Assembly: GCF_000346465.2 (NCBI RefSeq)
Contig: NC_034013.1
Location: forward strand, 9,449,819-9,513,818
Origin: Prunus persica
Lineage: Eukaryota > Streptophyta > Magnoliopsida > Rosales > Rosaceae
Length of the DNA stretch: 64,000 bases
Direction: 5' to 3'
The translations under genes were made by a program, and so were the position numbers. The notes under the pieces are model-generated. The model searched no databases, was not told the origin of the DNA, and worked only from the letters and a program-made list of their open reading frames with translations. How positions within the stretch are numbered: the first letter of the stretch is position 1; the number at the start of each line of letters is the position of its first letter. Positions 21,736 through 34,100 of this stretch are shown in pieces.

Positions 21736-23304
21736 GAGTTTAGAGCTTTTTGCACCAACCTATTTGTTTTAGGTGGTTTTCCCGGAAAGTTTGATAAAGT
21801 TTGGTAGCGTATATTATGGTTAAGTAATGAAAACTTCCAAGCATAATTTAGCCCCTAATTTTCTGGATTTCCAGAAAACATGAGGCCTCCTGTAATGAGT
21901 TCTCTAGCTAAAATCTGACCCTGTCTTAGAACCCACCTAGAAAAGGACAAGCCAAAAGTCCAAGTTTCACCCATTTCACAGTTGTGTGTAATTTAGGCAA
22001 ACATAAAATTAATCAAGACAATACAAATTTGAAGTATGTGTTGGGTGAACCAAAGTCATCCTGATCATTAGTTTAATATGTTTTAATATCTCAATAATGG
22101 TATTATTTTGGTTATCTTCACAAGAAATGGGTCAGAATTTTGAAACCCTGGCATTATTCATGGATGTAAATCAACTATATCACACTCTGGTATTGGACAA
22201 GCCAATTTGAGCAGAACATTAGTGGAGATGGCTTTGAAAAAGTGACTTGGAGATGTTGATATCTGATTACTTCTACGTTTGGATATAAAACACAATTTCT
22301 GGGAAACTTCATTGGAGGCTTTTTCTAGGCTCTTGAAAAAAAAAATTACAAAAAACAAAAAAGGGAAGAAGAAGAAACTTCCTAGGCATTGACCTTAAGA
22401 TTTATTTATTTATTTATTTTTTTTTGGGGGGTGGTTTTTTGCATGAAACTTCTTGGAGATGAGGAAACATCCCAAGATTCTGGGATGATTTGAAGTGGAC
22501 GGATTGAGAAAAGAAGAAAAAATGCAAGTATAGCTGACACAGAAATGTGTTTTTGTTTGTTGCAATGGAAACACACGCTTTGGGGTGATACAGAGCCAGG
22601 GAGATGGACTAAATAGAATTGACCGTGAGTGGTTCTTTCAATCTGATTTGTTTAATTCCATTGTTGATATCACTTTATAAATCTCAATGCCAATGGTGAA
22701 TTCTTGATGTTGACGACAGTTGACTTTGAGTTGAGCTCACTGACCGTTTAACAAATGAAAGAGACATGAAATCTTTTTAAGGAAAAACAATCCAAAGTCA
22801 CTGTTCTGTTCTCAGGCACCAAAGTTTTAAATGGGCAGAGAGGTTACCTAAATTCCTGTCTTCAACCTTCATCTGACCAAGTCAAAGGGATGAAAGCTGA
22901 GTTTTACAGAGTTGCTACCATTTTTATTTTGCAGAAGTTAAAACCATTGCTGAGTTGAACCAACAGAGGCAAACAATTGAGACACAGTTAATCAATAGGT
23001 CTCAAACAACTTCCAAATCACATTACATCAATTCCAAAGAAAGACGGATTCTGGTGCTAATATTACATTATCAAACTACTCTAGAGGACACAACCGGCTA
23101 CATAAGCAGCACTAGAAGCCTACCTAAGCGGCTAATTTAAATAACACCTCAAATGGGGGCAAACCCCATGACGATACTAGTAGTCAACAAGTTTACAGAA
23201 CAAACAAGGAGAAGTGAGATCCAACAGCTGGGACTTGGGAGTTTAATCTGCCACTGTGGTCAGTCAGAAACCTCATATTGCAACTATAAGTGCATGATGC
23301 TCTT
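21736..23304. other. Intergenic
   Basis: AT-rich DNA. Frames on both strands are short and look like chance. I recognise no gene, repeat family or RNA gene. Confidence 0.6.
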
Positions 23305-26300
23305 TCAGATTACACCTCCAGGCAAAGATACATTAATGTCAGTCTTGGTTTTCGGATCCGATGGCAATGAAGACCAATTATCTCCACGGAAGGAAGTCGA
23401 AGATGAGAAGTTTGGTTTTGGATCAACACTAGAAATAGGAACAGCCATAGTTGGCGTTGCATTAGAGATGTAATCATGTTTCTGTTTCTTGGGCTTCTGC
23501 TCATGCTGGTTTCCTGACAGAAAACTGCCTACTACAACCTGATTTAAATCAAGGAAGAAATCTCAGATCATGGTTTCTTGTGATTAAAAAGCAGCTCATA
23601 ACCATGCTGACTTTCTGGGTTTCTTTTGGATGCAAATGTCCAAGGTTGGTCCTAAAAGTTTGAACTCAAGGATACGGGTAGAACTTCGGAAATAAAAAAA
23701 GCCATACCTGCACAGGACTTGCAGCTACCAACAGACCAGCTACACCACCACCTACAACACGCCCATCTGGACTTGCCAAAGAAACGCTCATCCCACCTGA
23801 TCTGCTTCTTGTCCCTCCAGTTTCATTGGGCATAAATGAACCGGATAAAGATAGTATCTCAAAACGCCCCTGCAAGAACAAGAATGCAAAGAGATGGGAA
23901 TTCCACTTGTGGTTCACGAAAGAAGATATAATAACCACAAAAGATACGATATTGGAAATTTAAATGTACAAACATAAAGAATCAGTCTTTCATTTAGGCA
24001 AATTCAATGAAAAACAATCATTAAATCAATTATCAGAAATCAGGGCTGCATAAGGGGAAAAGGTGGAAAACCATGTGGATTGAGGTAGTAACAAGTTTGA
24101 CAAGAGCTATGCATGATACAGGCCTAATGTACCAGAACCAAACAGTTATGCAAGGATGATGGACTAATTTAGTACATTTCCAAATCATGAGTGGAAAGAC
24201 TTGAGGCATAATTCTTCCAATCTAACCATTCCAATGCTGAAATTTTGATTATAGCATAAGTATTAGTTTTCATTCATTATAACCACTCGTCCCTATTGGC
24301 TATTAGACTACACTTTACTGTCAACTGCGATTCTCTCATCTGGTTCTAGTTATGGGGCTGTCACATTACCACAGCTGCTAAGGTGTTCATTAATCTACTT
24401 GTCTAATAAATGGACAAAAGTTCACTTATCCCCAAAAAAGAGAAGAACAGTAGGCTCAAGGGATTTAATTACAAACTGACTAATAGAATAAGCCTCACTT
24501 TTCACATTATGACATAATAAGTAAATAACTGGCATGCCAACAAAAAGCTCCCATCTTAAAGGGGAGGAAAAAAACCCTCATAGCCCATGTCATGTAAGGA
24601 CTAAGCATTCTTAATAACAAACTAGCTACCAACTCAAGAAGTTTCAGCATACTCATTAACAGTGACAATGGAAAGGAATCAGAGCAAGAGCATACTACTC
24701 AATATAATCAGCAATAAGGAAAAAAAACATCAACTCTGAAAACTAATTATGCTTATAATGCTACACATAGCAGAACATTACAGAAATAAAATACATATAA
24801 AAAAACTAAACAAGTTATTTTTAATAGAATATCAACAATACCTCAAAAATGGCATATTACTGAATTAACGGAAATAAAGATATCATCAAAATGAGGATAA
24901 GATGCATCACCTCATATGTCAATGTACCACCAGACGAATCAGGCTGACGAAGTGTCACGCTTGATATAACACCATTTGCAGAGAGCACACATATAGCTCG
25001 AGGACCTTGTTGAGAAAATGATATAATCTTCATCATGACATCCTAAGACAACCACAGTTGTTAAAGGAAAAGTCAACTTAAGTGCTTAAAGTACTCATTG
25101 AAGTGAAGAACCAAGAAACTAGTAACACAAAAGATCTGAAAATGTTAAAAAGGTCACTAATTAGTGAAAGAACCAAAGAACATCCGCTGAACCTAGTACT
25201 TACAATTGGCCATCTCCAGCTATTTAAGCAATGTAACCATTCATTTAGACCAACCACGGACATCATGAAGGTTCTCACAATGCAGAATATGACATAAACA
25301 TAATTATTAGAGTTAATTACCTCGCCCGAATTAACAGTGATGATATGTGGTGTAAAATTAGCACCGACAGAGCATGCAACCCATTCACCTACAAAAAAAA
25401 AAGGAACTCTTGCAGGATTAGCCACAAAAAACATAGGTTTTTTGACATATGCCCTTCACATCGAGGTACTTGTTCCCTAAATCAAAATAAGGCAAAGTAA
25501 TGTAGAGCCTAAATAATCTTTCCATCATTAGTTAAAAAACATTAATCTTCAGTTTTTAACAAAAAAGACTCAGACTTGGCCAACTGCAGATCTCAACAGA
25601 CACCAACAATGACATCATCATCAACCACAAAAACAGATTAGGAAACTTTAATTATTATGCTTACATGCTTGTTTTATGTAATCCCAAGAAAATTATAAAT
25701 AATAATACTATCACGTTAAATGCAAGTACTCATCATAAAAAATTCCATCTGAGGCCTGTTGGTGTTATACTAGAATAGCAGCCATCAACAAGGGTGGAGA
25801 ACTTGTCAGTTAGCCATATTCCTAATTTCCTACCATCACAGGTTCCAGTATGGATTTTCCAAGTTTCCACTACCGTGATTGCAAATAATTTGTACAGAAG
25901 TGGTCATCTATAAACAAAAAGTGCAGATACAAACACACACCAACAGAAATTATATGCATTGCCATTCACATAAAAAAATAAAGCATATGCATTTCCATAA
26001 TTATTGCTTAAGTCCCTACATATTTACAATTTACCATCTTTACTTCAGTCACAAAAAGATAAAACACTAATACACATGCCTGATCAACATAGATTGAAAA
26101 TATTAGGTAATGTTTACAGATTAGCTAGCAACGGAAATCTGTTGGACAGTAGGTGGTATAACTACTGTCCCAAAAGAATTTGAATTACTCCTGGTTATTC
26201 CAAACAAATGTAATTATTATAAAAATTGAGACGAGTACTCATTTATGCTAAATCAAAATTGCCAATATTTCCTTAACCTATCTTCTTGTATAAAGCATAG

Positions 26301-27739
26301 CTAGTGTACCAAAACAATAATGTAAGGACCTAGAATTCTTGTATAAGTGAAAGAATAAACTAGTAGATTATCCAAAAGGATAAAGGAAAACAAAGAAAGA
26401 GATATATATAATGCAAGGATGAAACTAATTCACTGAAAGACTGGAAGTAAATGTCAGTCCCAAATTTATTTGAAAAATATGATAAAATCTGCATACAAAC
26501 AAAAACAGAATAATTATCTTACTAAAACTGATAACCAACAATTAATCAAATTCCACATGGCACATTTCTGCTAATGATTGGTAGCTGGGATTATAAATTT
26601 TCATGCAGACGCTCATGTGAAGCCAGCAGATGACAAACTAGAATCACATACTAGCAAATATGTGTCATAATAAATATTCCACCATCCATCTTTTCAAAGA
26701 ATACTATGAAAGTTGACTGGCCCAATAAAATGCAAAACTATGAATGTAGATGCTAATTGAAACTCCTAAGCTTCAATACTCTTGGTAGAAAGGATCGCAA
26801 CACATGCTAAGACTCAAATAACAAAGACCAACGACAACTAGAATTTCATTCTGAGAAACCAACGATACAACATAAAATCAGAACTAAGTCGCTAACAGGG
26901 ACAAGACATTAATAAAAGAGGGGAAATTATTTCCTTCTTTAGATCTGTCAGCCATTTTAAGACATGTTTCAAGTCCAAGTCTGTTCACCATCACTTGCAG
27001 ACTTTAGCATGTACAAAGTTGGCACCTGGCATAATTTTCTTCCTCAAAAAGGTGAGAGGTGCCAAAGGACAGCCATAACGAGAAGATTCCATCATTCCCA
27101 TACCAACCCACAAAAACTCATCTGTTCAGAACTACCACCACACACACCAAGATCTTACTAAGGGTATCCAATCAGAGGTCCCACATCTACCCAACGAGAA
27201 TCCCATAAACCCCAAAGCTATACCTTCTTAAATCCAACCCCTTACATGAGTAAATCTCACCCAATCCCCACACAGAAACAACACAAACCAACACTAAAAA
27301 TCTCAACTTTAGCTCAAAAACAAGCATAAAATCACTCAAACTCAAAAGGGTATGTACAAATAACCATTATTTCATTACCTAAATTCTCCACCTCATACTT
27401 GGTCTTGCTCACTGAGCTGGTCGGCTTTACTTTCCCGCGCTTCTCCGCCGAGAAATCAATCACCGGAGGCGGCGCAGAGGACGATATCGGCTTTGGTGAA
27501 AGCGCCATGGTCACACTCCCGTCTGGTCCGTACTTCCTTGGCCTCCCCCTCTTCTTCTTCATCGGCAAAGACGCAGCCGCCGGCAGAGCCGCCGCCGGTG
27601 GCGGAGCAACCGGCGCCGGAGGTGTTGATCCGGCGTTATGGGTTGTGTTTTCAGACCTTGGAGCCACATGGTAGTCTGACGGAGCATCTGATGCCACCAC
27701 TGTAACCCCACTACTATTCACTCCTTCCCTACCCTCCAT
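23305..27739 (-). CDS. AT-hook motif nuclear-localized protein (AHL, PPC domain)
   Basis: AHL proteins bind AT-rich DNA and form trimers through the PPC (DUF296) domain in the nucleus. There are five exons on the minus strand: 27739-27379, 25388-25321, 25042-24911, 23869-23708 and 23538-23305. Phases agree throughout, and the product is 318 residues. A Pro/Ala-rich N-terminus leads to the AT hook KKKRGRPRKYGPDG (about 61-74). The PPC domain spans about 123-250 and includes NFTPHIITVNSGEDVM, GPRAICVLSANG, GRFEILSLSGSF and GRVVGGGVAGLLVAASPVQV. The C-tail has KPKKQKHDY. A second AT hook is not evident: the expected position reads KRGKVKP. The start MEGREG is chosen by family resemblance; an in-frame Met lies 16 codons upstream. 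Intron 1 is about 2 kb. It is closest to AHL1/AHL3-type proteins, but the exact orthology is uncertain. Confidence 0.95.
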
Positions 27740-28200
27740 AGTTAACCTTAAACCCTCAAAAATTGTATCTTTTGAGCTTTTTAACAAAAACCCATTTTTA
27801 CTTTACTAATCTAAATCACTCGAAAAATAGCTCAGTCTTCCAAAATTTGAAAACTGAACCAGAAATTATACCTGAAACAGAAAACCCAGATGGAGAAAAA
27901 AATTGTAGAGAAAAAGAGCTACAACACTCAAGCTTCCTGAGCTTTGAACACAAAAACTACAAGAGAAACTATTACAAGGAAAAATTAGCTGCAAAAGAGT
28001 AGTTTTATTCAAAGCTCTTTTATTTAAAGCAAAGTTAGCTTGAAAAACAGAGCTCAAAGGGTGAAGAAATTGATTTAAATTTTTTCCAAAGGAAAAAAAT
28101 TTGATTTTTATTCGTAGAGTGTGAAGAAAAAGATTTGATCTTTTGAGCTCTTTGATTTCTGGTTTTGTGATTTGAATGGAAATTGTTCAGATAATAGTAA
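27740..28200 (-). promoter_or_regulatory. Probable 5' leader/proximal promoter of the AHL gene
   Basis: This is AT-rich DNA upstream of the AHL start codon, with no coding frame supported. CT/GA-rich and AG-rich tracts are common. No clear TATA element stands out. Confidence 0.35.
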
Positions 28201-29138
28201 GAAAGGTTGTTTTTTTTTTGTTTTTCAGCTTATTGGGTGCCTAACTCTCCTAAGACTGTCCGAATTGAGATTAAAAAAATGAAATGTAAAATAAAAAAGA
28301 ATAAAATATTAAATAATGAGCAAATTTTGAATTTGTAATGATTTTTTATGATTTTTTAATGTTAAAATATGTATTTCTTGTTTTGGTTGGAATCCGGTGA
28401 GAAATAATATATAAAATAAAATTGGTAGTGGGTAGGGGATTTTCTTATTCTTTCTTTTTTTAAGCATATTTTTTGCTTGAAATATGGGCAAAAGTGAAAT
28501 GGAGTAATTATTGTTGTTATTATTTTTATAGTTTTTAGGTGAATGGAAAAAGTAAAATTAGGTTGCCAAGGCATGAAGAAAAGAAATTGTCTAGAAAAGG
28601 GAAAAAGATGGGGTGGGGTGGGCTTGGGCAGGCATCAACTTTTTGAGTTATGGCAAGCGCAATCTGGTACAAGTAAGAAAAATAAAATAAAACAAAAAGG
28701 CAAAATCATACCAACCAAAAAAAAACAAAAACAAAAATCATAAAGGGATAAGATGAAATTTTCATTTTCATTCTACACACTTTTGCTTCTTGTAACTCAC
28801 AACTCCGGTTTCACTTTTGCTGCCTTCACATTTTCATTCAGCATAATGGTATAGAAGGTTTTTAAAAATCAATGGAAATTCAGAATTTTGGTTTCAATGT
28901 TTAAAAGTCATGGAAATAGACGTGCTTCTTTTTATTCTGATACCAATACAATTTTACTTGTCACAACATAAATATATGGATATGATCCTCATTATAATTT
29001 ATAATAAAATTTAAACCGCTAAATGAGTTTAGGAAACACAAAATTTTCCTAAACATGAGTTTAGAATGTAAACATCCATTTTTATGGATTTTGAATACTC
29101 ATAGAATAGCGGGAACACAAAATAACGACGCATACTAT
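28201..29138. other. Intergenic
   Basis: Low-complexity AT-rich DNA with nothing recognisable. Confidence 0.6.
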
Positions 29139-29490
29139 ACGTGGAAATGCATTTCTAAGAAATACGAAATGCATTCCTTATTGGTACGTTCCTGGTGCCG
29201 AGCATGTATCGTGACATGGAAATAAATTTTAAGGAATATGAAAACTCATTCATTATTCGTGCGGTCTTGGTGCCAAGCATGTGTCGTGACATGGAAATAA
29301 ATTTTAAGGAATATGAAAATCATTCCTTACTCGTGCGCTCCTAGTGTGGAGCATGTGGCGCGACACTAAAATAAATTTTAAAGAATATGAAACTCATTCC
29401 TTACTTATGCAGTCCTAGTACCGAGTATGTGGCGCGACATAGAAATGTAGTTTTAAGTAATATGAAACTCATTTTATACTATGCATAGCC
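29139..29490. repeat. Minisatellite, 74-75 bp unit, about 4.7 copies
   Basis: Units start at 29139, 29214, 29289, 29363 and 29437. Each carries ACATGGAAATAAATTTTAAG-like sequence, then TATGAAACTCATTCCTTA and a GTGCCGAGCATGTGTCGTG-like end. Divergence between units is moderate. Confidence 0.9.
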
Positions 29491-29715
29491 CCACCAGTGT
29501 TCGAGTCCTGCTACCAGCAATCCTCATTGGTGTGCGATCTGTAATTTCCTATATAAATCCATACTGGTGGCAGTTGGCAGTTGGGTGCCATACTTAAGTC
29601 CTTACAACTCAAGCTTGTGGGTCTGCTCTGGCCCTGATGGCAAGAGTAGTCAATCTCCTCCTAAATTTTTCTTCATTAAAAAAATTTTAAAAAACAAAAC
29701 AAAAAAAACCCTCAT
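29491..29715 (+). mobile_element. 5'-truncated SINE-like relic
   Basis: A polymerase III B-box-like GTTCGAGTCC lies at 29499-29508. It is followed by about 170 bp of less AT-rich sequence and an A-rich tail at about 29677-29710. No A box is seen, because the region upstream is the minisatellite. The order fits a tRNA-derived SINE that has lost its head; it could also be chance. Confidence 0.4.
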
Positions 29716-30199
29716 TTTATACTAGTGCAGATCATGTAAAAAACCTATTCCTTACCAGGGCAAACCTAATGTAGAGCATGTGGAGTGACTACACAAAATC
29801 CCCAAACTTATAAGGACCCCAAAAATTTTAACCACCTATAAGTAATGTAATAAATAAATAATATAGCCCACCATATAAAAAAAAAAAAAAGAGTAATCAT
29901 GATGAATTTTATTCATAAAATTAATGATTATGAGAATCAATATTTGATTTTGTTAATGGATTATAAGTTTTAGTTATAAGACTTTCTTTGTAGCATCAAT
30001 ACATGGTTAAAAAAGAATACAAAATGTGTGCTTTTTTGTTGTTGAAAAATTATGGAATTGCATTCATAATTCAGCCATAAAATGTGTGCTTTTTTATATG
30101 TCACTCGAACCATATCTCATTTTTAAATATATTTTAGCATAATGTATTATTTTTATTGGTTATTTATTTAAAAAGTGTTACTTTGATATAAACTATTTA

Positions 30200-31105
30200 G
30201 GCAAAATTATAGCAATAGTCTCTGGACTAAGACCAAACTTTACTTTTCGTCCCTCATATTGTTAAATTGTTACGGTGGTGTTTCAATTAGATCTCATGTT
30301 GCATCATTGGTCTTTCCGTCAACTTAGTTAAATTTTCTGTCAAAATTAAGGGCAAATTGGGAAATTCATAATTTCTCTCTCTCTCTCTCTCTCTCACCTT
30401 CTACCGTAGCCCGCAACCCCAGCACCCATGAACCTAGAACCCCAGCCCCCATTCTCCACCCCATATCTGGTCAAAACAACAGTTCGGCAAAGAAATTTGA
30501 GGCTGGGAAGAAGCGGCAAAAGGATTAGACATCCCACCATGCTACGATTCCCTACGGTCTGAACCCAATGCCGCAACATGTGGGACCGGCTCCTTAACTC
30601 GCACTACAACCAATCAAAATTTTCTCCTATTGATATAAAAAAAGGATGGAGGTGAAGTCTGAGCCTTAGATGAAAATGGGGGCGGGGGGAATATAGACAC
30701 TAGGCGTAACCTTCTTTTTTTTTTCTTTTTTTTTTTGGGACAAAAAGTCAGTCGTGCACTCTCACGCCCACCCATTAATCCCTTCTCTTTAATAAGCATT
30801 GCTATTACCAATCTCGCAATCTTCAATTTGGGTGGGTGAATAAATTGGTTGGGGGGAATCAGGGCTAGAGAGAGAGATTTGATTTATTTTTAAAATTTGT
30901 TGTGTGAAAAGACATTTTTGCCCATGCCAAGTAAGACAAGTCATTGCCATGTCATCATTTTTAACGGAAAAGTTGACTGAGATCACAGAAAGGACGATTT
31001 TTGAAAGTTGAGGCATAATTAAAGTACCACCGTAACAATTTAACAATATGAGGGACGAAAAGTAAAGTTTGATCTTAGTTTAGGGATCATTGCTACAATT
31101 TTGCC
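30200..31105. mobile_element. Mutator-like MITE, 906 bp, long TIRs and 9-bp TSD
   Basis: The ends GGCAAAATTATAGCAAT and its near-complement ATTGCTACAATTTTGCC start inverted repeats of about 90 bp or more, including TTTACTTTTCGTCCCTCATA. The flanks are a perfect 9-bp duplication AACTATTTA (30191-30199 and 31106-31114), the size made by Mutator-like transposases. The interior holds a CT microsatellite (about 30374-30396) and no transposase. Confidence 0.92.
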
Positions 31106-31114
31106 AACTATTTA

Positions 31115-34100
31115 AATACAACTAAACTATATGTGTTGCTATTGTTTATATCTATACTTTTCACTATATTTACTGTTTGTGTGCAAAAAAATTAGAGAAG
31201 CCCAAGTGCATATAGGGGTTATAATGAGGGGGTTCCTTAATAGCTATCCGATTAAGAAGGTGTTTGGCTATGCTGCCACAATGAAGAGAGGAGGGTTGCT
31301 TAAAAATGGTTGGATCAGCTTATTACAAGGAATACCAACTAGATGGTGACACCTGGCTGGGATTAGGATTCAAATTGCACTTTAATTTGAAGAGTGCATT
31401 CTATGAGGCACATAAAGCATGAATATCTTATTCCAAAAGGGTGATGATGAGTTGAAATAGAATGCATGCTTATAGAAATTGTGTTAATGGAGCTCAATTG
31501 ACAAGGAAAATTTCAATTTTATTTAAGATGCAAAGAAGGAAAAGAGAACTAGTTGAAGGGCATGGTGTGCATAAATAAATGGATAGTAGATGTTAGTGGT
31601 TGCACATGTTGGAGCCTTATCTCGTATTTTTAGTGTCTTATCATCGTTATCAGATAAATAGTTGTTATTAGACAATAGTGGAATCTCAAGACTTTTTGGC
31701 ATTACAACAAACAAGGTTTAACTACCATTTGGATTTTGACGCCCAACAAAACACCCTGGCCTGAACTTAAAAAAATAAAATAAAAACTTGTTCAAGTTTG
31801 GACAGGACTTAAAACCCTCCTATTGGCCACTTAAAAGGTTCATTTTACCTATCCCAACACTTTGCATTGCCAATAACTATATAAATACAAAAAGTATATA
31901 AACAGGGTATCTTATTTCACATGCATTGGAAAAAAAAAACAATAAAAAAGGTTCGTCTAAAAATATATAAACAGAGTATCTTATTTCACTTCGGGAAAGA
32001 AGCACCTCTCATATACTTCTCTAAAAAATTATTTAAAGTAGTTATTTAGAGGAGTGATTCTTCATAAAAATAATTATTGGTCTCTTCAAAATCACTCTTA
32101 AACGTGCTTTTATTTAAATAAATAAATAAAAATAGAAAGAAGCGGACAAATGAGAAATGTTAAAGAACACGTAGAATTTTATATAATATGAAAACTTAAC
32201 AAATTTTTAAATGGTCTATTAATTTGTTTCTTTTTAAAATATTTATCTATTTTTTTTTCTCTATATTTCGACTAAAATAAAACATTTTAATATCTCGAGC
32301 ACTCTGGTTTTTTTTATTCTTTTTTATTTTAAAAGCTTGTGTCAGAAAATTGATTAGAGATTGTAGAAATTTTGGAAGTAATCACACTTGGAGGACAATC
32401 AAATTAACTTGAATAAGGGACCACAAAGCATTGACTAAGCAAATGCAAATTATTATGTCTTTAATATTCAAAAGACTAAAGCATCCTTTTCAAATTGGGC
32501 ATAGATAAGTTACCAAAACGCAAGGAAAATATTAAAGAAATTAGGGTTAGATAAGAACAACTAATTATTTAATTGTTTGAGCATTTGAAAAATATGGTGA
32601 TGAACTCGATGCACATTAGCTTCCACAAGTTTCTTTTATTTTTATTTGTCTGAGTATTATTGGCCTGCAAGTTTGGCATCATTTTTTTATTCTCCTATTT
32701 ATTTTTTCTTTCTTTAATTATAAAGAAAATGAAATCCCAATGGTGAATTCCCCTCTCTCGAAAAAAAAAATAAGAATTATTACACTGTAACACATATATA
32801 AAGAAAAGGAAAAAGTAATAAAAATTAGATTAATAATGTATGATATAGTTGAAGACGTAGTTTGTCATATTTACCAACTGCAGGTCCGTATCAAAACACA
32901 GAGACTGAAATCTCATGGAGCATGGGAATTTAATTTATTTTTATGCAAATTGCACCTAGCTCTAGGTAAAGTGAATTATGTGAAAAACAAACCTATATGC
33001 ATATAATATGAAAATGTATATATATGACGTATATAAATGATTTTTTTGTTGTTGCTGGACATGGAAAGTCCGAAAATATACACGACGTTGTCAAATTGTG
33101 TATCTAAATCATATATTCAGATAAGAATTAACTTAATAAATTATTCAGACATTTCAATTTAGAATTAACCGCATAACTTTATGTATTATGAGCTTTTTTA
33201 TTTGTTGCCAGAATTAAGGGCGTGTAAAAAAAAAGTTCTAACATGTTTTTCTTTCTCGTCACTTTTCTTTTTAGGTGAATGGTTGAGTCTTTCTCATCAC
33301 TTTCACTTTCTTAAATCTCTCTTCTCTTTTCTGTCTGTCACTACAACCCCACTCTCTTTAAGTAAACAAAAACGGAAAAACAGACTTTGTCAAAAGAGGG
33401 TTTTTTTTAAAAAAAATGTTGGCGTGATGAAACTGCAATCTTGCACGCCAAGGGATTCTCTGCAAGAATTGGTGAATTACTGACCATTTTGACCAGTGTT
33501 AATTATTTTTGTAAGGCTTGGCGACTTTTAATGACCAATATAAATTCATGTTTTTTCACATCGAGACTCCAAATCAGTTGAAATATGAGTCAAACGGGTT
33601 AGAGTCCACATTATGTCGTATCAAAGATTAAAAATTATCAGGTCAAGGATCTGTCTAGCCATATGCTTTAGTCTAATGTTTAAAGTTTTCGTTGAGTTTA
33701 GTAGCGTGTGTTTGTAAACTAAGTATGACATTGAAGTGATTGGTTCTTTGATTGCCTCTTCAAGTGAGGTGTGAGTTGATATTAATTTGTTCACTTTTTT
33801 AAAGTCGCATAAAACACGCCCTATACCCTCGAATTAGTAAAGTCCCTCACCGGTAGGAGGGTAGCAAACTTAATGATTAAGGCTTTCTCTTAAAAACAGA
33901 AAACAAAAATGTAGCTTTGATCTCTTATGTTCTATAGTCGCATGATCTTACTTTCTTTTTTTTTTTTTTTTTTAATTTGGATAAATTTTGGCATCAACAA
34001 TATGTGTTTTCCATTTTTGAAGTTATGGTTCTAGTTATGAAACTTGAAATATGCACCATCACTAGATTAGCAATAAATAAAAGGAATATCAAAACCCCTC

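Noticed and set aside
27332..27787. Longer AHL start, 16 codons upstream
   Set aside because: AHL proteins of this type start near MEG/MD..., and the extra residues are not family-like; left as an alternative.
33181..33483. 100-codon frame in the gene desert
   Set aside because: Phe/Leu/Ser-rich low-complexity translation with no support.
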